Assembly (NCBI GenBank): GCA_013397695.1
Contig: VYZI01000002.1
Coordinates: 2,481,793 to 2,545,792, forward strand
Direction: 5' to 3'
Source: Centropus unirufus
Taxonomy: Eukaryota > Chordata > Aves > Cuculiformes > Centropidae
DNA length: 64,000 bases
Shown: positions 39,754-51,066 of the stretch, one piece after another
Numbering within the stretch: the first letter of the stretch is position 1
Layout: each line of letters begins with the position of its first letter
Position numbers and translations under genes: made by a program
Notes under the pieces: model-generated
The model's database searches: none
Seen by the model: only the letters and a program-made list of their open reading frames with translations
Told to the model about the DNA's origin: nothing

Positions 39754-39785
39754 ATGGGCGAGGACACGGACACACGAAAAATTAA
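39675..39785 (+). promoter_or_regulatory. Upstream ORF overlapping the PPP2R2C start codon
   Basis: Seen: the ATG at 39675 lies in GGCAGCATGG (A at -3, G at +4, a strong Kozak context) and opens 36 codons (begins MDGALVTTSADAI, ends GHGHTKN) to TAA at 39783-39785. It runs 32 bases past the main ATG at 39754 in another frame, with a second in-frame ATG at 39732. The main ATG has T at -3 and G at +4, a weaker context. Known: overlapping uORFs of this kind usually lower translation of the main frame through leaky-scanning competition. Inference: if the mRNA starts upstream of 39675, PPP2R2C output would be restrained. If transcription starts between 39735 and 39753, the uORF does not matter. Confidence 0.6.
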
Positions 39786-39823
39786 CCACAGCTTTCTTCG
39801 AGACCACAACTATGTGACTGAAG
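39754..39823 (+). CDS. PPP2R2C: First coding exon of PPP2R2C (PP2A regulatory subunit B55-gamma), partial gene
   Basis: Seen: the ATG at 39754 opens a frame reading MGEDTDTRKINHSFLRDH, then N-Y-V-T-E, 23 codons plus one base, followed by GT at 39824 (AAG|GTAACA). TAA lies in frame directly before the ATG (39751-39753), so the frame cannot start earlier. Known: this N-terminus is that of the brain form of the B55-gamma subunit; the paralogue PPP2R2B starts with E-E-D-I at residues 2-5 and has N-N-S-F where this has N-H-S-F, so gamma fits better. In the family the next exon supplies Ala-Asp-Ile-Ile and opens the seven-bladed WD40 propeller that recruits substrates to the PP2A scaffold A/catalytic C dimer; the phase-1 end (G|) suits an Ala codon. 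Residue 19 is Asn, where I recall Ser in mammals. Without the splice the frame would stop at TAG 39901. No further exon lies in the window. Inference: the first ~23 residues are isoform-specific. Confidence 0.93.
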
Positions 39824-39829
39824 GTAACA

Positions 39830-42800
39830 TAAACGCTGTCATTATTCTCTCCTTGCATTGCCTCTTCTGTGCCAGGAATGCACTGTCATGTTTGGAGACG
39901 TAGGCTGCTCTGTTTTTTGCATTTTTTTTTTTTTTAAATTGAAGCAGGGAGACTTTCAAGATGTTTTTCTGTGTGATGTAGCAACAGAATCTGTTTGAAT
40001 TTGCTAAATCCCAGAGGCATTCTGCATGCTACGGCACTGTATGAAACTACATGGGCTAAAGAAGGTCTTGCATTGTGCTGAGTTTGTGCTAGTGAGGTGT
40101 GCAGCACCTGGCATTGAATGCACTGTAGCTGCAATGTGGAAGACTGGAAGCAGTACTTAAGAAAGGTGAAACATTTGAGAGCACTAAAGTAAAAGAAATA
40201 ATCTGTAAAGTTAACTGTTTGCTGGTGTAGTAAAGGTTATGCATTTCATTTTGGTACTTATAGCCTAAGCATCACAGACATTGCTGAGCTGATTGTTCCC
40301 TAGAGAACCGTATGTGTTTAGAAGGGATATGTAAGCATAATCTTTTGAAATACTGCTGCCTGTTCTCCATCCTGGGTGCATGGACAAGGTACATGAGAAA
40401 AGAAAAGGTACCTTCATTTTAAATCATTCAATGGCTGGTAGCTTGTTATATAAAAAGGAATTTTCCTGCAGGTGACGTGCATTAAAGACTGAGAATTTAC
40501 CTTGAGACCAATGAAATGATTGGGTCAGGTACTGATCCATATTTTCTTGCCAGAAAGTTGCTGTAAGAGCAGGCCATTTTCAGTCTGATTGATCCAACAG
40601 GAGAAATGTATTTGTAGGTGCTTGACTTTGCAAACATATTTGTGTGTGCAGAGTTTTAACAGCACTTTCCAGCAGCAGAAACAGTACTTCAGTGTGGGCT
40701 TATATAATATGAACACACTTAACATCAGGGTCAACCAATACTACCTGAGACTCCTTCTCCAGATTCTGTCGTCATTTGATCAATGCTTGGTCACTTAATA
40801 CTCCCATGGTGCATCCTGAAATGTGATCAGCTGATGGTCTCTTGATTATTGATGATTTGCATTTTTTTTAGAATGTAGAAAACTGCAGTGTGATTTCACC
40901 ATCCTGGGAACACAAAGCAGATTTTTCAGAAGAAAAATTAAAAATGCTGTGCACTCTAACTGGCTGGTGTAATTGTTTGCTAATCTTGCCTCTAGGACAT
41001 TCTTTTTATTCGGGTTTGTGTTTCTGTGCATTTTTTAATTTGTTTTGAGTTTTTGGTTAATGCTTTTTGTCTGAACGATGATTTATATTTTGAGATGTAG
41101 TAATTTGTAATAACGTTTGAAGAAACTTTGTCTTAAATGTATGGCTTTATGCCTTAGATTCTGTTTAATTACTGCAGGGTACTTGCTGCATGTTGAGATT
41201 CAGATGTATATTTAATGGGCACGTACAGCTATGTTAAAAATTTGGACTTTCAAGTCTGTCAGTTTTCTAATCTGAGGAAAATAATCCCTTGTGGATTTTG
41301 CATATCAGAATTCTCCTCTTCTGCATGTTATAGGTGTTTTAAAAATTAGATGGAGATTTTTTAATACTTTTTTGGGACACTTAGATTTTCTGTCTTTTTA
41401 TCTTCACTTGATATTTGGATCAGAAGTACTGGATGTTCTTCCATGATTACACATGGAGTGGTTTGTCTGAAATTGGTTAAAATATACCTTAAATATCAAT
41501 ATTGGCCTGTATTATATTTTCCCTGTGATCAGAAATTATCATGAAATATGTTGGCACCTAATGAATTATGGGAAACCTTCAGTAAGTGCTTCAGCTCTGG
41601 CTAGTGTAATGTTTCTTGGGAATGTTCAGTTGCTCAGCTGTCATGAAATTGCCACACATTCTAAAAGATCTTGAAAATCATGAAGGAATTGATCTATCTG
41701 TGACGTTTTCCCAGGGACACCTTCAGCCCAAAGAGGGCCATCACAAAATCAAATTTCTCATGGATACACTGTGTTTAAAATGCACAATGAATGTTTAAGT
41801 TAAACTGGTGCTTAAAATGTGTTTGCTTTGGTCTGTTTTACATTTTTTGTTGTTGTTTTATTTTTTTTTCTAAGATTTGGCTCTGTGAAATAGCCTTTAA
41901 TGCTTCTCATGCTTAAAGACCTGAAGCCCTTCCACAGTCCTTGCATTTGACCCTATGATAAGTTAGTGCTGTGTATATGATAGTTAAATACATATAATAA
42001 TGCAGTTGCAAGCAGTAATATATTACTGTTCTATGTTGGAAAAATAATTTTATCGAAGCCACACTCAAGTAATACTTTTGGGGTCTTTGGCTTTTGTAAT
42101 CTACTATATAAAACAAATACTTTGTATTTGATCCAGTGTCTAGAGAAGTTACTGACTCATTGTTGGATGTGAATAACTACAATTTCCTTTTCTGTTTTCA
42201 GAGGTTTAAAATCTTGGTGAGGGGTGTCTTCTATCCTTCTTGTTCCTTGCAGCAGACTAAGTTCATTTACGGAAGAAAGTATTGCTGACCTTTATATGCA
42301 CAGTCTTCCCCTTTGTTCCCTGAGGAAAGTAAAGCCAATGATAATAAAAAAGATGTGCTTTAACTATAGTATTGCTTCAGTTCTTCTTTTTTTAACTTCT
42401 CCAGTATTAAAAAAAAGAAAAGAAAAAAAAATCAGGTGACATATGAATTCACGGGGTGTTGGAAACCTGAGAGACAAATCTGGTTTGCTCTGCTCTCAAT
42501 AGTGGGCCTAGCCTGTTCCTAATGAAACAGCTTGCTTGAGCAAAGTAGATTCATCCCTTCAGTAGATCATTGTTTTGTACTATTGGGGTAATTTGTATAA
42601 AATTTGACTTTATCTTGACTATGGAAAATTGAATTTGTTTTTAAATCTCAAAAATGCCTTGATTTCGTGGTTGATGTTTTTTGTTTCTGGCAATAGACAC
42701 ATAAATGGCAACAGTGACTACCTGGCCTTGTTTCTCCTGTTACATAGGCAAATCTGCAATAAAACCAATGGAGTCATATCAAGCAGGGTAATAAGACGTG

Positions 42801-42984
42801 AATAACTTTGTTATTGTAAACCTTAAAAGTATATTGCAGTTATGCAAATTAAAAACACCATTTAGTTCCATCAGCCATATACAGTAAGGTTTGCAGTGAC
42901 CACTTTCAGAAGCAGGTTTTGAAATAAACTGCTTTAACTGGAATTGTTCATGCGGGGGAAGCAGAAAGGCTTGATGAGATTTGC
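39830..42984. other. Intron 1, start: no further exon
   Basis: Unique sequence downstream of the donor, with a T14 run at 39922-39935 and AT-rich text. No repeat or exon recognised. Confidence 0.7.
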
Positions 42985-43232
42985 GAAAAATTGAGGAGGA
43001 AGATCAAAGGCCTAGAAATTGTGACCTGTGAGGAAAGATTGAACCTTTTTACATGGAGGTGTGAAACAGTGGATTATATTGCCTAGGGAGTTTGTGTAGT
43101 TTGTCACTGAAATCCTTAGAATGAGGTGACATAGATGTCTGTAAGAAATGACATGGGGATAGCAGAGCCTCCCCTGGGGCAGAGGAATGGACTGGATGAC
43201 CTCTGAGATCTGTTCAGGCTTGTGATTCATTG
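42985..43232 (+). mobile_element. CR1 retroposon, old diverged 3' fragment
   Basis: Weak but ordered matches to the CR1 3' part: GTGACCTGTGAGGAAAGATT, then ATTGCCTAGGGAGTTTGTGT, then GGAATGGACTGGATGACCTC and a degraded GTGATTCATTG end. It carries internal deletions. It is in sense with PPP2R2C. Confidence 0.72.
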
Positions 43233-44249
43233 CTGAGCTGCACTTTATCTTTATTGCCTTTTTCATCCCAGCTGTGGGAACCAGCTGCCCAGGAGGTGGT
43301 GTGTCAGGGAAATGTATTATTTCCACAGTGTGTTTTGAAGAGCAGAGGGGAGAGGTATGGTATAACATGAGAAAGGAGATAGGCTGGACTGGAGAAACAT
43401 GAGCCTTTGTTACGTTCAGCCAAAGCCAGTTGGGCAAGAAAGAGTGTGGGCAGTGAGTTGGGGGAAGGGATAAAGGAGAGATGTGCTTTTGGGGGCAGAG
43501 AATGTCCTTCAGTCCAAGTGTTTGCCTTGACGACATTACCTGTGCTTAAGATTGTCAGCAAAACTGACAGTACTGCAGATGTCCTTTGCTGTCTCAGGAG
43601 CTTGGGATCAGCCACTCAGAATCTGATTCAAAACAGTGAATTGTGTGGCATGGTCACTGTATTCCCAGCAGGGCAAAAAGTTGTGGGAAATGACAGTACT
43701 GCTTCTTTAAGCAACTGTACTGTTAATTCTGCTACATGGTATTTTACAGATTTAATGACTGACAGAGAAACAATGAACAGAACTCATTATTCTTACCAAA
43801 CTGTCTTAAAGAGTGTGATTCATATCCATGAACCCATTTTTGTCTGGAAAAATGCTTCTCTGGTGACAAAGGCTTTCTGGTGTTGTATGCAGACATATCT
43901 AGCGTACCAATTCATCCCTGCCTTTTTTAGTGGATCATCCTTGTTTTGGGAAGAAACAAAAAGCTGCTCAGACCTTGGGTCTCTAGAGAGAACAGGGTTC
44001 CTCCCTTGGCCTAGGCCTGAAGGTTAAAGTGAAGGCAGTGAAGTTGCACCTGTTCAGCAGTGCAGAAGCAGACCTTCACTATCTAGTCATTTATATGGCC
44101 GATTGGTGCAGATTGGTTCCATATGGCTTAACTTCTATTCAAAAGTTAATCATGTTAATGGTGTATTAACCTCCTCAAATGTGATATTTGAAGAATAATG
44201 AGAATTACCAGTGTAGTGTAAAACATATTGAATCATAACCATGTGAAAC

Positions 44250-44470
44250 GTTCATTACAGAGAATGAAAAAAAGACATTTTTCCCCTAATCATTTTGAAG
44301 GAAAAATCCTCTGCAGATAATGGAAACAGATTTTGGGGCTTTTTTGCCCCTTAATTAAAGAAATTAATATCTCTGTTCTTCATTAATCAATGTTAAGGGA
44401 AATTATCTATTTTCATCTGCCAAGAAGAAATGTATTTATGAACTTGTCTTTCATAAACATCTCAAATGTG
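44250..44470. promoter_or_regulatory. Possible conserved non-coding element in PPP2R2C intron 1
   Basis: Unique AT-rich text with a GGGGC-T6-GCCCC hairpin near 44335-44350, followed by TTAATTAAAGAAATTAATAT and CATTAATCAATG, several TAAT cores within 60 bases. No repeat match. Enhancer-like by composition only. Confidence 0.25.
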
Positions 44471-45638
44471 ATTTTAATAAGAGCTGACTACCTGAGAGCA
44501 TTGGATGAATATAGTGAACAGATACAGCTCTACTGGCTCAGGCTGTCAGTCTAGTCTGTTCACTCAGTTCTGAGAATGGGTAGTAAGAAGCTTACTAAGA
44601 AAAGTGCAAGAGGTAACTCTTGCTCTCTTGACCTCCAGCAATGCAGGATTTAAGTAATCGATATTGATGATTTTTTTTCTTTTTACAAAACTCATTTAGA
44701 AAGTTGTAGAATGATCCTAGAAATTATTGCTCGTTCTTATTCTACTCACTTGTGTTATTTATTTTTTAGCTCAAGTCAAGTATGATCAGAGGTGAACCTT
44801 ATTACACCATCACTTCACCTCTTGTTAAACAGGATATAGTCATGTTTTTTTTTTTTGTGCAGGGATTTGGTTTTTCTTTCATTCACTGTTCTGTTCAGAT
44901 GTATGTTGTGGGTAGCCTTGAAGATTTGGATTAATAAGGTTTATTCTATTCAAGTGATGTTGCTGACTTTGTAATCTCTATTCGTGCAGCTTAGTGGGAG
45001 GAACCACGGAGGCAGGGGTAGCGCACAGCTGTTGCACTGGATTGTGCCAAAGCCAGAGCCATTTTCTCACTCACTCAAGCCTGCAGCTGGATATGTGGTT
45101 CATCGTGCAGGAAAATCAAACATTGGCAATACCTGAATCTTGGAACTGCGTAGCACAGATATTTAAGACAGTGTCAAGTATGGGCAACACAGGGCAGCAG
45201 TTTGTTCAGCAAGCCTGGAAAAAACAATGTATGTTTAGCCAAAAGAAATTATACTGTCAGCAACACTTAGCACCATACAGTACCAGCTACACCTTCAAAG
45301 TATTTCACAGGTACTATTTTCATACTTATCTGTTAGGCACTCATATTATCATCATCTTTATTTCACTTGTCAAATCTTCTTTTTGAAGAAATCAGGAATA
45401 GGATTGAGAGATTTAATCCTAGACTGGGACTTTAGAATTGCCTAATTTACTATTTCCAGGGAGCAGGGACATGTTAGTGTTAACTTGCTGCTGCCCTCTG
45501 AAAAGACCTGCCTGTTCAAGGAAGGGATTAATTTAACAACTAGTTACTGCTCCCTCCTGAGAGACACTTCAAGCCACTCGGAGCTGCAGGATCTATTTAA
45601 AAGGCATTGGAGTTAACTCGTTTTGTATCTCTGTTTAA

Positions 45639-45680
45639 TGTCACATGTTCACATGACAGTTATTGACTGGTGTCACATGT
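45639..45680. promoter_or_regulatory. Cluster of three CACATG E-boxes
   Basis: GTCACATGT at about 45640-45648, an adjoining TCACATGA, and TGTCACATGT at 45671-45680. TCACATG fits the M-box/E-box class bound by MITF/TFE and USF factors. Three in 42 bases is more than expected by chance, but function is unproven. Confidence 0.3.
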
Positions 45681-48600
45681 ACTCTAAAATGTTACCAAGT
45701 GGGTTGCAACCTTCCCCGTTTGTAAAGATGTAAATCTATAGTGCTGGAGCACTGGTTTTGGTGGGCTGCCAACAGGGGCCAAAGGCAATCTTGGCTATCT
45801 CTGCATGCATATATTATCGGTAGATGATCTCCCACTCAGTAACTAAATAATCACTATATATAGTTGCTGAGTAATGTTAGAGGCCCTGAAAAAGTGAATA
45901 AGATGTATCAACAGAAGAAAGGAACTGTCTGGAATATTAACCACATGATAAAAAGCCAAGCTGCTCCCATGACAGTGAGTACTCAGAGCTGAGAAAGAAT
46001 CTGATTGTAGCAATCTGGGGCTTTTCTCAGGTGTTTGAGTGGCAGAAAATGAGCAGTTAGTTTCAGCAATTTAGCCTATATGCAGTTTATTCATATGTAC
46101 ATAGTCATTTATAGATAAGTATAGGCTAGAAATGTAAGTAGAGAAGTTTGTAGTGTATTTAACTATATAACTATTATCTGTAATGGGTTTAGCTATATAT
46201 AAACTTGAAAAATGAAAGTTGAGGAGGTAACAGTACAACATATATGGAAGATAAAATGCAGGCATAAAATGTAATCGATGCAAGCGCTTTCTCTGTGCCA
46301 GATTTCTTTCTAATTGAAAATGACAATTCAAAAGCATTGAATAATGTAAAACTAAACAACACCGTGCAAGTAGAGTCAGTGTCATTGTTCACCGCAGGAG
46401 TAGTTTATTTAGCATACGCATCATTATGGAAAGAAAACTACTTTGCAGTGTGTTTTGTTTCCTATGTCGACCTCAGACATTGCTACAATGTGTCATATAT
46501 TTGAATGGTGAGTTTAGAGAATAATAGATGAGGTTCTTAACATCAGTTTAAAATATGAAACATGATACAATAACACTGAATATTTTATAATAGAGGAACT
46601 GAGCATCTTCTATTACAGCCATAAAATGGTAATCAGTCATTACTGCTTAGATTGTGTTATTATGTCTTTACTAGTTTCTGGATCTTTGAGACTTTCCTTC
46701 AACAGCTTATTTCATCCACCATAGTAAGGCTTTGTGTAGGGGAATGCAGGCTAAGAAAAGGCAAGGTATTTGCTGGTTAATCTCAATATGGTTGTTTTGG
46801 ATAAGGAAAGGATTGTAGAGTAAGTACCTCAATAAATAGAGGAAGGTTTTTTTGGGATTTGTGTTTTTTTAAACAAGAGTTTAAAATGCACTTCTAGGCA
46901 TATTGAGGCACTTTGTTGATTAAGTATGTCTATAGATCTTAGGTTAACACTAAGCTTGCCTTTAATAATTAATGTGATCAGTATTACTGGTTTCTGGTGA
47001 AAGTTCCCTAGTTCTTTACAAGAACAAAAAGACACCTAGAGAAGTAGCCTTATATGTGGTAAGATACTTCCTTTTCTTAGGAATGTATCTTTGCTGAGAA
47101 AGTATTGTAACTATTGTAACCTTTGGTTAAATGCAAGTGCGAGCAGACTCTATTTTGTCTGTGCAAATACAGGTAATAAAAATGTACATTAAGAGATTCA
47201 TGATTAATTCCTTATAAAATCTTTCAGCTTAACACATGTGAATTATTAATACGACAAGGATTTGGGATCTATATTGTTAAATGTATCAGTGGGTTTTCTA
47301 TCATATTTACTGATTCATCAGTTTAAAAAAGGAAAAGGTGGAAACAACCATGTGTAATAGCAACTTTTGTGTGCATTTTACTTGGGAACAGAGTACAGAA
47401 GAAAGTAAAGGACTGAAAATAAAATTGGCTTGTTACCCCCTAGTTCCAGTTCAACGTAAGTCTGAGTAGAACTTAATCAACTATCCCCTTAAGTCTTACT
47501 ATTTGTAGTGCTTTTGTTGTTCATGTGACCCAGGCATTGCAAGTAGTCGATGACTGTACAAAATAATTCCATTTGCATGAAGTCTGAGGTTAATAGTGGT
47601 GACTGTATTAAGGACAGCCATAGCATGCTCTGGCTGTTGGGCCAGTTTCTATTAAAACTAAAGATCACTAGAGTTTAGTTAAAAATAAATGATTGCGTGT
47701 TCCTTCTCTCTTTTTTTTTTTAAATGGATCCATATTGTTTCTCCTTAATCTAACATGTTAAATTAGTATTTAAAATAGAATAAAAATAGTTTTCAAACAG
47801 TGAGCTGGCCACTGATTTTCAGTAATTTATTTCTGAATGATGACAACTCATGTTCTATTAATTTTGAGAGGTTTCTTTAATAAATCTTTCCAGAGTTTTC
47901 AAATGTATAGTTGTAAACCAGGCACTGTCTGTCATGATTTCATAAATAATTTCTGATAGAATGTCTTTATTTCTACATTGTGATATGATAAAAAGAAAAA
48001 TCTGTATAATAAATGCAATAAAAGCAACTAATAAGTAAAATTCAACAAATAGGCACAGCGGACTTGTGAGTGTAGGGTAAAATTGGCTCCTGAGGTTGCA
48101 CACAAGATTCTTGTCAGGCCACATGTTAATTTTGATACCCTGCTGGATTTGATATCTTTACTTCTGCATGCAGATTTGTGATGTGGGAGCAACCAGTACC
48201 AGATGAAGTCAGGTGTGTATTCTGTAGTCTTTTGAATGGGATATTTAGGTCAAGTGCATTCTCTTTTATCAGCAGTGAAGCTCAAAGCAGAATTCACATA
48301 TGCAGTGTCTTTGAAATAGGTAGCTGTGACGTTTTAGATGTCTTACAGAAATTCTTGGAACACTTGATGCTAAGAGTCAGGCAATGGTCATATCGATGGT
48401 AGTGCTTCTTATTGCTTGGGTACAATGCAAATATGGTTTTGTGCATTTTGTGTGCAGTTGTGTTTTTGTGTATGTTACAGTCCCAGAAGTTTTGTGTATG
48501 ACTGCTTGCACTTGTTTTCTGGTGTGTCTGTTTTCCTTCCAGCTTGTTATGCTCCAAATGTGAATTTAGATGGATTAGAATGGCTATGTAGAAGTTTCAG

Positions 48601-49198
48601 CACTAGGGGACAGGACAGTGAGAGCTTGTATGTAGGGCACTGTATGTCTTTCAAGTCCCATGTGATTCACACACTATTTTGGTCTATGCTGATCAGAGAA
48701 CTGAGACTTGGTCTGTGATTGCAGCAAAACTTCCCTTATACCACGGCATGAAATGCAGTGTCCTTACAGTTCTGATTTTCCCGTTGTGGTGATGAGCTGC
48801 AGTTGCCTGAAAATGGATTACCTGGACATGGATTTTATTTTCCAGGGTTAGGTGTGTACTTTATTGCTCGATTCAACATTTCTGTTGAATTTCAACATTT
48901 CTTCCACTTGCATTTCAGGGAAATGGGTCATACAGAGGAGAGGCCTTTTGTGACTGTGTAAATGTTACAAAGATTCTAGATTAAAAACAAAAGGAGTTGC
49001 ACCTGTTAGCAACAATGGTATTGTAAATCAACGAATTATATTAAATTGTTAAGTTTTAGTTGCTGCAGGAATTTACACTATGTTCAAGTGAAGGCCTTTA
49101 GTTGTTTAATCATTGAACTTTCCTGCAGAAATTACTGCAAAATGTGATTCATTCGGTGTGCAAACAAGTAGTTGTTTGTTGCATTGATCTTTCCTATT

Positions 49199-49228
49199 TT
49201 TTATTTTTAATTTTTTATTTTTAATTTT
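49199..49228. repeat. Tandem 14-mer of TTTTTTATTTTTAA (two copies)
   Basis: Two adjacent copies of a 14-base T-rich unit followed by TTTTTC. A small tandem duplication. Confidence 0.85.
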
Positions 49229-49481
49229 TCATTCATGCTTGTGGATGCTGTTATTGGCAGCAAATACTCCACCAATCTAAGAGTTCACCTTCTTCAGAAA
49301 ATGTCAGCAAGCTTGGCCTATTTTTACATTTGTCCCTTGCTAGAGGAGCTGGAGCCGCTATGCCTGCGAGCTCCTGAGAGCAGTGCTCAGTTTTGCAGCT
49401 GTAAAGTTGCTCTCTGTTCATCAGGGTCCCATTGCTGATCTGTGCAAACTGGTACATGTGCACCAGTTTGATTAGTGTTAG

Positions 49482-49783
49482 TAGAATCATAGAATTATTA
49501 AGATTGGAAAAGACCTCTAAGATAATGAAGTCCAGCCATCAGCCCACCACCATGGTGCCACATCTACACATTTTTGAACGCATTTAGGGATGGTGTTTTC
49601 ACCACTTCCCTGGGCACCCCGTTCCAGTGCTTTACCTTTCTTTCAATAAAGAAATTTTTTCTGAATGTCGAATCTAAACCTCCCCTAGTATAAGTTGAAG
49701 CTGTTTCCTCTCATCCTGTCAGTTGTTACCTGGGAGAAGAGACCAACACCCATCTCACTAGAATCTCTTTTCAGGTAGTAGTA
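49482..49783 (-). mobile_element. CR1 retroposon, 3' fragment
   Basis: Begins TAGAATCATAGAATTATTAA (octamer end), continues GGAAAAGACCTCTAAGATAA, GGTGTTTTCACCACTTCCCT, CTGAATGTCGAATCTAAACC and CTGGGAGAAGAGACCAACAC, and breaks off near CAGGTAGTAGT. It is antisense to PPP2R2C. Consensus order suggests the piece at 50,700 could be the next block of the same insertion. Confidence 0.92.
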
Positions 49784-50699
49784 ATGTTAAATCTGAAGGC
49801 AGAAAGCTTCATTACTTCTGCACTATAAATAATTACTAGCAGCAATGATTGCCAATCTGGAGAATTGTTTGCAGAGGGATTAATTTCTGATTGTTAAGTG
49901 TAAGTATATTTAGACAGAAAACGATTTTTGTTCCTGAAAGCCAAGAAGTTGGTGTAAATTGGAGGAATTAGCCCTTTGGACTCCACAAAGCAAACATCAG
50001 CCTGGTTGTTACAGATGAGGCCTGATAGATGTAGTTATGTTGAGGTTAGCACAAGAAGCTTTTCCTTTGTTTTGCATTTTAATGGCTGAATTCAATCATT
50101 ATGGCTGGCGTGTCATTGTCATCAATTGAACTTACACAGTTTTCCTTAAAAAATAAGCAGTTTGGCACAGTTCCCTTTCCTGAAATTTTGCTCTTGCTAA
50201 GTTACCTCCAATCCAGAAATCTCAATTCATAATTTTGTGCACATGAGCATATATATTTATGGATCTTCATCGCATTCAGCAACTTCTAACACTTTTGAAA
50301 TTTTAATACTAAGCAGAAAACCTTTTCTGAACGTTGCCAAGATTTACAATGTAAATTTCTATGTTAAAAATGCTTTTAATTTTAGAATTACCACTAACCG
50401 TTTTGACTGGCTTTGAACCTTTTTTGAATGTATTCATTTGTCAGCTGCCATTTCTAAAATGTTGTTTTATTCTGCAGCTTGACAGATTTAGAATAACTGG
50501 CAAGAGCATACTATTTCTGTAGTTTTATATTCTTTGAAAGGTCTGTACCATAGACTAATGGCACCAGTATTTGAATTAGCAAATTGTTAACTGAAGATGC
50601 CTAAAATACATGCTCTGTCACAATAATAGAATCCAAATAATTGTGCTCGAGGAAGAAAAAAGGAACTTTGATCAGAGACTGCCTCCAAAACTGAGCAAT
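49784..50699. other. Intron 1: spacer between two CR1 pieces
   Basis: About 900 bp of AT-rich unique sequence lying between CR1 blocks that are adjacent in consensus order and share orientation. No repeat recognised inside. Confidence 0.6.
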
Positions 50700-51066
50700 G
50701 GAAGTGCTTTTATAGGAGGTGCTCCAGCCCCATGATCAGCTTCATGGCCCTCCTCTAGACTTGCATTAGATCCATGACTTCCCTGTGTTGAGGACTTCAG
50801 ATCCAAATGCACCATGGCAGGTGAGGTCCCGTGAGAGTGGAGTTGAGGTTGAGAATCACCTCCCTTGAACTGCTGGTCACAATTTTTCTGATGCAGCCCA
50901 GGATATGGTTGGCTTTCTGGTCTGCAAGCACACATTGACAGATCATGTTGAGGTTCTCATTCACCAGCACCCTCAATTCCTTTTCTTGAGGGCCATTCTC
51001 AATCCATTCTCCACTCAGCCCATAACTGTGCTTTAAGGCTATCTATGTGTCCCTGCACCCTGCATC
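50700..51066 (-). mobile_element. CR1 retroposon, ORF2 fragment without 3' end
   Basis: Reads TATAGGAGGTGCTCCAGCCC, TTCATGGCCCTCCTCTAGAC, AATCACCTCCCTTGAACTGC, ATGCAGCCCAGGATATGGTT and TCAATCCATTCTCCACTCAG, the reverse complement of CR1 ORF2 upstream of the usual 3' truncation point. The 3' UTR is absent here. The antisense open frame across it is not a gene. Confidence 0.9.

Larger units (their letters stand above)
43233..49481. other. Intron 1: unique sequence with possible regulatory patches
   Basis: Contains the long open frame at 43407-44027 (206 codons, unrecognised), the TAAT-rich patch at 44,250 and the E-box cluster at 45,640. An inverted repeat CAAACTGGT/ACCAGTTTG with an 8-base loop lies at 49445-49470, just before the CR1 end. 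No confident exon. Confidence 0.6.

Noticed and set aside
45000..45386. 130-codon open frame on +
   Set aside because: No homology recognised, no consistent splice context, ends in AT-rich sequence; treated as chance.
48173..48212. Mini-exon candidate with TTCTGCATGCAG acceptor, an ATG and CAG|GTGTGT donor
   Set aside because: The ATG frame leaves in phase 2, incompatible with the phase-1 PPP2R2C junction, and 40 bases is very short.
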